Shown one piece after another: positions 11,564 to 21,300 of a stretch of DNA of 41,180 nucleotides. Position 1 is the first letter of the stretch. Every line of letters begins with the position of its first letter. Both the position numbers and the translations under genes were made by a program. The notes under the pieces are model-generated. The model was not told the DNA's origin and made no database searches. It saw only the letters and a program-made list of their open reading frames with translations. The DNA comes from Nemertoderma westbladi (taxonomy: Eukaryota; Xenacoelomorpha; Nemertodermatida; Nemertodermatidae). The DNA lies in contig JAUCBJ010003401.1 in NCBI GenBank assembly GCA_032718475.1, forward strand, positions 1-41,180. Reading direction: 5' to 3'.

Positions 11564-11577
11564 TTAATCCGGCACTG

Positions 11578-11760
11578 GTTGTTGCTCGTTCAGTCGTTGT
11601 TCCTCATTATTGCTTGTTGTTGTACTTTATTATTGCTCATTGTTTCTCATTGTCTGATTGTTGCTCAATGTTACTCGTTGTTGCTCATTGTTACTCGTTG
11701 TTTTGTTACTCATTGTTGCTCGTTGTTGCTTATTGTTCAGTTGTTGCTTGTTGTGCATTT
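11578..11760 (+). repeat. TTGTTGCTC array, right part
   Basis: Continuation, in the same orientation, of the array that ends at 4342. It starts with GTTGTTGC, the presumed target-site duplication of the 7.2-kb unit. Confidence 0.8.
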
Positions 11761-12032
11761 TTGCACCTATCAAATTAAGCTCAGAAGCTCCCTTATCTCT
11801 GTATCTTGCAATGTCCTGTCCAGGTTAGGCAGTGCTGCAGTGAGGAGGTCATAACTGTCATAAGCAGATAAGGGCAGAAGGGGGAATGGGCTGGGAGACG
11901 AGACAGTTATAAGAGACATTATACAGTTATATAAGGATATTTAATTTAATTTATTTAATATATGAGAAATGAGAAATATTTAATTTATTTAAGGAGTATG
12001 CAGATTTTGGAATTAAATTGTATAGGCCTACC

Positions 12033-12331
12033 TAAATAAGAAACCCATGTCAAAAAGTTCTTATTTAAGGACTTTTAGTATTTATGTGTACAATTTCGAT
12101 GTCTTAAATACAGAAATAGGGTAAATTTAAAAAATCCCTCTTATTTAGGAACTGGTCGTATTTTTGATGCAATTTTAAAACGCTTGTAGAAAAAAAACCG
12201 GACGGTGAAATGTTTTCTGTTTTTTTGCATTATGTTGAAGAAAGACCCAACTTTTATATTGTGAAATAAAATTATGCGGTATTTTTTCCTGAAACAAGTT
12301 CTTGCATATTATGTCGAAAAAATATCCAAAA
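12033..12331 (-). repeat. Right arm of the ~320-bp inverted repeat
   Basis: Reverse-complement partner of 3473-3792, about 300 bases long. Removing the 7.2-kb unit would leave the two arms roughly 1 kb apart, giving a compact element of about 1.6 kb. Confidence 0.85.
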
Positions 12332-12499
12332 AAGACCCAAAAATCCCTAAATAAGAGCCATTTTCCTTAAATAAGAACTCACCCAACCCACTAATGCAAG
12401 AAAAATAAAAAATACCGTACAGTAGTATAAGTGGATTAGTTTAATCACAATGACAGAATGATGTACTGTAAATGAAATATTTATAGGCCTAGTTAAGAC

Positions 12500-13125
12500 C
12501 CACAGACTCAGGCGCCAGACTGGAATCCATACACCTTGCGCCAGATTAATCCGGCGCACTTTGCAATAAAAGCGCGCCAATGTGGCGCATGGCGCGCTCG
12601 AAAATCGTAATGCGCGCCGCCGACTTTGGCGCGCTCGAAAATCATAAAGCGCACCGGCTTTCAGCTTTGGCGCGTGGCGCTCCCAAAAATAAAAACCGGC
12701 GCCGATTTGTTAGTTTACAGGTTTAACAATTATGGAAGTGCCTTAAAAATAGCATTAGCTGCTTAAAAATTTCGGCTCGCTTCGCTTGCCTTTCTTTTTC
12801 TGTTGTATGGTTCAGTGGTTATGGGTTAGGCTACTGTCTGACTGTTGTATAGGCCTACAGATATAGGGCAGCAGGGACTGGTACAGCAGTACTGATTGAC
12901 ATTGACATATTGGTTACACTCCCTCAAAATTGAATTTGCATTAGCGTGGCGCTCTTCAAAATTGTTTCAATGTGTGGCGCGCTAAAAATTTAGTTGGCGC
13001 GGGGTTTCTTCGAAATTGCATCGGCGTGCTTAAAAATTTAGTTGGTGCGGGGTTTTTCTTCGAAATGGCATCGGCGCGCGGCGCGCATAAAAATTGGTCG
13101 GCGCGCTATCCGGCGCACTTTTTGG
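12500..13125 (+). repeat. GGCGCG-rich degenerate tandem array
   Basis: Short words GGCGCGCTCGAAAATC, TTAGTTGGCGCGGGGTTTCTTCG and related variants recur at irregular 30-60-bp spacing. Both ends carry ATCCGGCGCACTTT (about 12548 and 13108) and a GGAATCCATACA or GGATTCCATACA word (12523 and 13128). Shared ends and internal repeats suggest one mobile unit with an expanded interior. A stretch near 12700-12930 is ordinary AT-rich DNA. No coding capacity is seen. Confidence 0.65.
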
Positions 13126-13145
13126 ATGGATTCCATACAGGCTCA

Positions 13146-13522
13146 GGCGTTGATAGACATTCGGGTTATCAACCTTGACGCCGAGTCCTGTGGGTCGTAC
13201 CCCAATGTCTGTCCTCGAGTCGGCCGAAGACAAAAAGAAGCGGCTGTACGCGGAAGCAGTGACGGCACGACGGGGCGACTTCTTTCCGTTTGTTGCGTCC
13301 TGTGACGGCGTACTCGCTCCGCAGGCGAACCACCTCCGTATCTTGGCTGATAGGCTGCACCGTTCCTGAGGCCGACCTTTCAGCACCACGATGGGCTGGG
13401 TCCGAACACGCTTCCAGTTCGCGATAATTCGCGGGGCCTCCCATTGTCTACGGGGCTCGCGGGTGAAGTGGAGTAGTGGGCAGGGGTTTGAGGACGGTGC
13501 TGGGCTGCCAAGCAGTATTTAG
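13146..13522 (+). mobile_element. C-terminal fragment of a non-LTR retrotransposon pol
   Basis: One frame from 13175 reads TPMSVLESAEDKKKRLYAEA, then a FFPFVASCDGVLA stretch. After a single in-frame TGA (about 13368) it continues GWVRTRFQFAIIRGASHCLR, GSRVKWSS and a natural TAG at 13520-13522. Just upstream a second frame reads ALIDIRVINLDAES. This order (DVRV..N.DA.S, a lysine-rich stretch, FTPF..S.DG.LG, then R.R.SFAI.RA...CLRGSR) is familiar from the tail after the RT domain of many animal LINE proteins. One frameshift and one stop show it is dead, and all upstream parts are missing. Confidence 0.75.
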
Positions 13523-13950
13523 AACAGCATTGGAGCCATGGCTGTTCTGGTAGGCCTACTGTAATACTTTTATTTGTGTTTATTTCTATATTATTTTAAA
13601 TGTTGCTAGGATACACTGTGGAAACAGCTGGTGGCGGGTTTGCTATAGTTTTTTTTGGTTTAATGTGCTATTATGTGTTTTTTATGTTAATATACTGCAG
13701 TACTGGGTTTGCAATTCCACTTATCGGTTAACTAAAAAATTTATAGTTAAGTCTGGTTTAGTAATAAACATACTGTACTTATAGTTAAGTCTGGTTTAGT
13801 AATAAACATACTGTACTTATACAATATCTGAAGTACTTGCCACATAGTAATATTCAATGTGGGCAAAATGCAGGTCTCACATATCAGTTCATCACCCCGA
13901 AACTCGTGTTGCGTTTTATTTCACACAACTTTTAAGATATCAACCACTTC
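13523..13950. other. Intergenic with a 38-bp direct duplication
   Basis: A 38-bp unit starting TTATAGTTAAGTCTGGTTTA occurs at 13741-13778 and again, identical, at 13779-13816. Nothing else is recognised here. Confidence 0.7.
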
Positions 13951-14187
13951 GTGCAAACGGGGTGTATGTAAATGCTACGCCGTAACGCCGACAACCATTA
14001 TTAAAGCTAATTAATGTTATTTATTCATTGAGGGAAAGGAACAGGTTACAGGTAGAACCGGTGGAAGGTTAGTCTAACCAAAACAATAAACGACAGTTAC
14101 GAACTCAGGTTACATTTTAATATTTTTGCTGTTGTCGGCAGTGGTTGCCGGTTGTCGGCGTAGTGTTTACACCCGTGCAAACGCTAC
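13951..14187. mobile_element. Short inverted-repeat element containing one copy of the AAAACAATAAACG repeat
   Basis: The left end (13951-13997) contains GTGCAAACGGGGTGTATGTA then CGCCGACAACC. The right end (about 14150-14187) is the inverted GGTTGTCGGCGTAGTGTTTAC followed by ACCCGTGCAAACGCTAC. The arms are imperfect. Between them, 14026-14097 is one copy of the unit that is tandemly repeated at 6250-6850. Confidence 0.55.
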
Positions 14188-14190
14188 ATC

Positions 14191-14397
14191 CTATACATTC
14201 AATTGGTCCAAGGTCTGTCTGTAGCATTCCCGACACGGGGAGTAGCAAAAAGAACAGTGCTGGGAGGCTGGACAGCGTGGAAATGGTTTAGTTTCGCTGT
14301 CGGTTCTCCTTTTATGAATTTTTTGTTTGTGTCTCGATAATGCAGAGGTTGATGTGTATTTACATGTGTAATTCTTATCGCATAAATTACATTCCAC
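14191..14397 (-). pseudogene. BED-type zinc finger fragment
   Basis: The minus-strand frame reads ECNLCDKNYTCKYTSTSALS followed by RHKQKIH. It gives a C-x2-C pair, aromatic residues, an STSALSRH stretch and H-x4-H. This fits BED zinc fingers, which sit at the N-terminus of hAT transposases and of some domesticated transposase proteins. Upstream in the same frame a TAA occurs after about ten further codons. Downstream the frame ends in a TAG without any dimerisation or catalytic domain. It may be a lone exon of a spliced gene or a transposase relic. Nearby hAT-like ends (4343-11577) make the relic reading attractive, but no direct link is shown. Confidence 0.5.
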
Positions 14398-15355
14398 TAC
14401 GTTTTTAATCGTATCATTACTGCTCCCATGTAATTACCATGAGAAAGAATAAGGCCCCTTTAAGGCTCTTAAAGTATTGAATTAACAAAACCTGCTACTG
14501 TTAGTATTATGTACGGTATTGTCGGTATTGGCTTTGGCTATTATTATTGTTGCTTCAATTCTTAGTAATTTGATTTGCTGTACCTTCTGTTCTGCCTGAC
14601 ACCTGACTGCTTTCGGTATAACTTATATAATGAAACAGACAATGCTGCAAGGGGAGGGTGATAATAATGAATACAGATCCTGTGATATGGAATAATGGTA
14701 ACCTGAACTTTTTCATGTTAGCAATATTTCATTCTCATTGACTCTGTGTTAAACAGGATTAACGTGATTGTTTGCTGCTTAGTAGCAGCTTTCTCCAACC
14801 GCATTACTTGTTTTATACAAAATGGAATAATGTTAACTGGAAAATCCACGATCTAAGCACCAGTTACGTAGGTACCAGTACCAGTACACAAAGTTGCCTA
14901 AAGCAGTAGGTAGTCAGGTAGTAGTAGCATCTTCTTACATTTTCATTTTCGATTTTTTTTCTTTTTTTTTCTCTTTTGATTTATATTTTTTTCGATTTTT
15001 TTTTATTTGTATCATTTTTGATATCACAAGTGTTGACCCGGACCCAGACCGGGCAAGATGTTCGACCCGGTCGTTTACGAACCGTAACTGAACCTTAATC
15101 GTTAGTCCCGGTACTTATCAGCCTATCTGCCTAGATAATAAAAGCCCCTATTTGATATTACTACTGACATACTATTATGTGATGTGACTACTACATAGGC
15201 CTACCTCAGTACCTGGCAGCCTGGTAGGCTTGAAATGTTTTATTTTTGAAATGATTTAAAATCAGCAGAAGTTATATAAAGTTTGATTATTTAGATCACC
15301 TTAATAATTTGTATTATAACTATTATCTTATTAGGGCCTACCTATCTAATACGAA
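14398..15355. other. Upstream region of the golgin gene
   Basis: No coding region. There is a T-rich tract at 14939-15020. TTATCTTATTAG at about 15322-15333 could be a 3' splice acceptor for an intron in the 5' untranslated region. The TAA at 15347-15349 is in frame with the golgin ATG and closes the reading frame upstream. No TATA box or initiator could be assigned with confidence. Confidence 0.4.
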
Positions 15356-18300
15356 ATGTTCAAAAAGTTAAAAGAGCAAGTTGGTGGTAATGAAACACCC
15401 CCTAATCGCAAGGGACTTACAAAGAAGCAGAGTAATCGTAGAAGCGCCTCGAGAGAGTCGCTATCATCTGTGTCTTCGGATTTTGCGGCAGGGTCCTTTC
15501 CTTCAACTTCCACTCCAACTGCTGTTGATTTATCTCAATCTACTAATAAATCTGTTGATGAATCATTTACAAATATCGTTGATGGTGTTCCCGTTACTTC
15601 TATTCCAATTGCTGGTTCTAGCGAGACAACTATATTACCGGTACCAAATAGTACATTTAATGACACACCTAGAACCTCTTCTGGTTCCACTTACCAGCAA
15701 CATCACGCTTCAACAGAGAGCATCGTTTCGCTATTTAGAAGTGCAATCAGTTCGGCATCTAATCAGTTGGCCGTTGTGATGCCATCAGATACTGAGGAAA
15801 GTGAAATGGAGGATCAGTTGGATCACTATGAGAAGGATGATCTTATTGTGTCATTCCATCGCGTTGAGCGTAAATTATTAACTTATAAACAAAGGTTCAA
15901 GGATCTTGTAACGGCATACAAAGAGGTGGAAAACGAACGCGTTTCAATTTACAACAAACTAGAAAAGTGCGAGGACAAGGCAAGTAAGAGAATTTCAGAG
16001 TTAAAAGAAGAAGTGAGTTTGAACCACAAGGCTAAAGCTCATCTGGAGGAAAATCTGAAAGTAGAGATCGAGGAAAGAGATGAGAAAATTAAAGTTCTTC
16101 TAGCAAAATTAGATGCAGTCAGTTCCGAAGTGGCTTCCACTTCACCAGATGAGTCTGAACTCGTAAAGTACAAAGATAAGTGTTTTAAATTGGAAGGTTT
16201 CATTATAAAGGCAAAAGATGCCATTAAGTTGCAAAAAAGTAGATTTGCTGAATTACAAAATGTTGCATCGCAGAAAGCAGAAGAATATGATTGTCTTAAA
16301 GAGGAATTTGAAAATTACAAGCTGGAGTCTACAATGCAAATTGCAGAATGTAAGCAACAATTTCATTCTGAAATGGAAAGTAGAGAGTTGGAAATCGATG
16401 TGTTAAAAGTGACTAATAAGAAGCAGGAGGATTTATATGCTAACTTACAAGTAAAGTGTCAGGGTTTACAACAGCGGCTTGATTCTGATAATTCTGAACT
16501 TATTGACGATTTATCCCGTGGAAAGAACGCTGCATTGCAATTACTGCAGGATCAAAAGCAATTAGAAATAGATCAACTAAAGGCCACGCATGTATCAGAG
16601 TTACAAGCAGAGGTATTGAAGCATGATAATTACATCGCAAGTATACTTATTGAACATAAGCAAGAGATTGGACGTCTCTCTCATGATTATGAATTAAAAT
16701 TACATTCCACAAACGAACAACATAAGAATGATATTATTGTAGAGGTAAAAGGATGCAGTAATGGGGCTGCAGATGTGTTTGTGCAAACAGATTATGGTGG
16801 AAGTAGTGAGATGCTGAACCTAGAGAAATTGTTGATCAGTAATGAATCTCAAACAATTTCAATGGAAGACACAAAATCTCTCCAAGGAAAAGAAATTGAA
16901 GTAGATAAGTCTGCTGTAATGGTAAGGAATATGGAAGTATCTGCAGTGACATTGGAGCATTGGGGTTGTAACAACAAGGAACATGAATTTTATGATAGTA
17001 AAATAAAGTCCCATGAAAGTGATAATGAATCTCTGATTAAAAACATTCAAGATTTAAAATTGGAAATTAGCAAACTGGAGATATTACATCGAGCTCCGGT
17101 GACCGAAGGTGATTCTAACCTTAAGAAAATGATCGCTGCCACTGTTAGGCCTATTGATGGAACTATGTTCCACTCTGGCGATTCTAACTTAAATACTGAA
17201 ATAGATAATCTTCCAATTAAACAACAACCTCTTGAAAGAGAATTGCCTAGTCAAGATTGTAAACTTGTAGAAATAATGGATTGTAATAGTGCATTAACTG
17301 CTCGGGTAACAGAGCTGCAGAGTGAACTCGCCAAAAAAAGTGAGGATTATTCTCAACATTTATCCGAATTAATTTTATCCAACAGCACCAACTCAGCGGT
17401 GGCTGATGATCTGCGTGCCCATTATGAGAATGAGAAGGTAAAAGTTAAGGATCTTACAAGCAAGTTGGATACAGAAAAATACAAAATGAAATATGAAGCA
17501 TTTCAGGTTCAGGTCCAATTGTTGAGGTTTTTGCTGACTGCACGTACAGGTTTTGAGGACATAAAGGATAATTTGATAAAGTGTTCTGGTTTTGAGTCTG
17601 ACTGCATTAGCAAAGAAGACACAATGGAGGCAGACAAAATTTCCAGTGATTTAATGAATCGATTAACATTTTGGACCAGCTGTAGCAAAGATGACGCTTG
17701 CGATCTTTATAACGACATGATTACGGATTTACAGTTGTACTGTGATATTGAAAGGGTTCATATTTCCAATGTTCAAGATTTTGTATCCACTTGTGTTGAG
17801 AAAGAGAATGACTTGAACAAAATGCTAGACAAACATTCTGATGACTTAAACTCCCTTAAAGAACTAAATAATAAACTCACAGAAGAATCAGATTTCTTGT
17901 CTAAAAAGGAAATCTCCTCATTTAATTTGATACTATATGTTGAAACCTTCTGTAATGTTACAAATGCACTCCTAGAAACATTGAGTTGCTTTAAGACAGT
18001 TGTGCAGGCATCTCTACAGTGTATGTCAGTTAAAGTTAATAGTCATAGTTGCCCACATATAAAATCAAGTTGTAATTCTGATGATGAACATCCTGGGATT
18101 TGTTCTTGTTCCAATATTGAACATGAAATGGAAGCAAAGATTCTAAGAGTTGTAAATTCCTACATCAACTGTCAGAAGGTTTTACAGGGTATTCTATGTA
18201 ATTTAAAGCACGATGCAGCTCGCTTATGTGAAACTTTGAATAATATTGACTTTGAAAATTCCAGTAAAGTTATGAATGATAATGATCAAGCTTTCGATTT

Positions 18301-21300
18301 AAATTATTTGAACCAACAGTTCAGTTGTATTAAAGACAAACTTGCTTGGTTGCAGAGTAATGACTTCCAAATATTTAGTGATGGTGATTGTGGTAAAGAA
18401 ATATTGTCTTGTTTTGGTGATATGTATGATATCAACTCAGAGTCATGCGGTTCTGGTTATGATGTAGAACATGAGGTTCAACTTGTCCAGGAGTTTGTTG
18501 TTGGCTTGCGATCTCACATGGCAAAACTAAAGGATAGTAATGAAGAATCCATGTGCAACCTCATCATAAAGCATGACAATGAAATGAGCATCTCTAAGAT
18601 CGACAAACAATCAATTTTGGATGATAATATTAATTTAATAAATACAAATAATTTGAAGTCAAACGAAATTGCAGCATTACAAGAAAGGGTAACTAAACTA
18701 AATCCTATGATATGTGAAGTAAATGATGCTAAGGTTGAACTACTGAAATGTATTTCAGATGCAGTTGCATTCCAAACGACCCTTTCTCAGGAAATGGATA
18801 GATTATGTAAAGAACTTAATGATGTGAAACATCAAAGAAATGATTTGGGTGAAGAAAATAACTTATTGACAAATGAAATCAAGTCATTAAAGGAACATAT
18901 AGTGGCCTTGGAATTAGATATTCAACAAAAGGACGATCTAGCCAACAAACTTAGGGAAGAACTTACTGGGGAAATCTCTCAATTAACAATATCAGTAGAT
19001 AGTTTGTCTAATGAGAGGCTCGGATTAATTAATGAACGATCTGGATTGCATAGTATGGTGCAGAGTGTTACTGCTGAAAAGGAAGTGTTAGAAAAGTCAA
19101 ACAACTTATTATTGGAAGAGATGGAGAATGTCAAGGTTGAGTCAAAGAACAGGGATGTGAATAAGGATGATGAGGTGAAGAACTTTAGAATTAAATGTAA
19201 GGATAAGTTCGATCAGATGAAACAGAAACATAGAAACGATTTCGATAATATCAAAGCGAAGCATAAACGAGATATTGAGATCATTCAAGAGGCCAATGAA
19301 TCTGAGGTGCAGAAACTGATGCTGGAAAATAGAAATATTGAAAAGGTAAATAGTGAAAAATTGAATGAATTGAATAAAAGACATGAGATCTATTGTAAAC
19401 AGCTGGTAGGTGAGCACTCCGAGGCAATTGCTAAAATTGTAATGGAAGAGAAACAAATGCAGGAATCGTTATTGGATTCTCACAGAAGTGCATTAACTGA
19501 TCAGTCAGCAGAGCTGAAGAATCTGCACAACATTGAGCATGAACTTACCAAGGAACTTAAATTACTTACTGACAGTTATCGAACAAAAGTCGACGATTTG
19601 GAAAATGCTAAGTCTAAAGAAATCACTGAGATTAAATTTGAGTTGAGCAAAGAGACAAGTCAAAGGGAACAAATTGAAAGTGAATTTAAATTTTTCAAAA
19701 CAACTTCTGATCGCGAGAAAGAATCATTAATGAGTCAAAGAGAACTAGATTGCGAGGCTTTGAAAGAATATTACCAAGAAGAGATAACGGAATTGCAAGC
19801 CTCCCTCCAGTCCTGGAAGGAAAGGAATGACAATACAATTTATGAAGCTGAGTTACATGAGAAAATAGAAGAGTTGAAACTTCAGCATTCTGCAGATTTA
19901 GATAAAGCAAAGAGTAACTCTAGATTTGAGATCGACAGACTTAAGCAATGTTGTGAAGAAGAGGTTGACTTGCTGAAGTATAGTCATGTTAGGGAACTAG
20001 AAAGTGTTGCGCAACAGCAGAAATCAGAGATCGAGAGAGTTAGGATGCTCCATGAGGCCGATTTTGAAGGATTGAGGTCTCAACATAGGAAAGAACTCGA
20101 CGAATCTATTGAGTTGCAAGCTGAAACTGAAGCTGAACTTAAAAAGAAACATAATGAGAATGACGAATTATTAAATGATGAAATTGTTAGGCTGAATGCA
20201 AACATAGATAAATTGGACAATGATCTAACCCACTCAAAAGAAGACTTTATTAAGATGGAGAGAGACTTTAATGAGGCTCAGCATATTCTGCATCTAGATA
20301 ATCAACAATTGGAAGTTCAACTTCAGCAACAGGCTGATAGATTTAAGTTGCAAGCGAATACTTTGGCGATGGAAGCCAGTGAGCAAGGTGATCATATACT
20401 AGAGGATCATCTTATGAAAATATCGGAGATGCAAAGTGAATTTGATATCCGGTACCAGGAAATGCAGAACAAGTACCAGGTTGATGTATCCGAGAATAAC
20501 AATAGGATTCATCATTTAGAAGAGCTACTATGTGAACGTAACAGCACATTTGGTCTGCTGGTTTCCAGCTTGTGTGACATTACGAATAGTTTAGGTATTG
20601 AAAACTTGCCGGATGATTTTAAGGCGGGGGTTGTTGGGCAGGTTAGTGTTACTGAGGATATCTTGGAGAATCCGACTCATCAGGATTTAGCTATTAATAA
20701 TATAGTTTCTACTGTTAAGTCGCGATTGGAAAGCTTGTTTCAGACCTGTGATAATTCGAAGCGTGATAAAGATAATTTGTCGGCTCTAGTAGAGAGAAAC
20801 GACACAGAAATCATTGAATTGCAGCGTCAATTAGTAACTGCCCAGTCCGCAGCTGGCGAACTTAGTGAAAGGGCGAAGCAGTTGGCTAATCTAACATCAG
20901 CGCTTTCTGAGAGAGACATAAAGCTAAGGAAATTCCAAAATCAAATCTCTGGATTCGAGGGGAAAATAACTGGAATGGAAAAACAACTCGAGGTTAAAGA
21001 GGATAAAGTTAAGGAGTTGATGCTTCAAGTAAAAAAGAATGAAACCTTGGCAATGCAGAAAGATAATAGGTTGACAGAATTGGAAGGTGAAATCAATGTG
21101 TTGAGAAAAGAACATTCTATTATTGTTGAACAGCTTAAAGACCTTAAATTGGAAAGTGAAGTTGCGGAGAAAAATATGTTACGTTTAGAGAATATGAATA
21201 AGAAACATATAAACATTGAAAAGAAAATGAAGGTTAAGGTTGATGGTCTTTTAGAAGAATGTAATTCTAGGGAACATAAAATACATGATTTTGATTTAAA

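Larger units (their letters stand above)
4343..11577. mobile_element. 7.2-kb transposon-like unit with hAT-type ends
   Basis: The first 14 bases, CAGTGCCGGATTAA (4343-4356), recur perfectly in reverse complement at 11564-11577. The unit is flanked on both sides by GTTGTTGC (4335-4342 and 11578-11585). A CAG start, short inverted ends and an 8-bp target duplication are the established signature of the hAT superfamily. The ends also share a GGCCCTAAGGCAC word just inside. No transposase reading frame is visible in the interior, which is filled with tandem repeats, so the unit would have to be non-autonomous. The target is itself repetitive, which weakens the 8-bp match. Classification as hAT is inference. 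Confidence 0.6.

Noticed and set aside
13030-13444. Minus-strand frames of 90-119 codons over the LINE fragment
   Set aside because: The plus strand has clear LINE-tail motifs; the minus frames have no recognisable domain.
19142-21216. Several 60-100-codon frames on the minus strand opposite the golgin gene
   Set aside because: They are antisense shadows of a strongly supported coding region with biased codon use.
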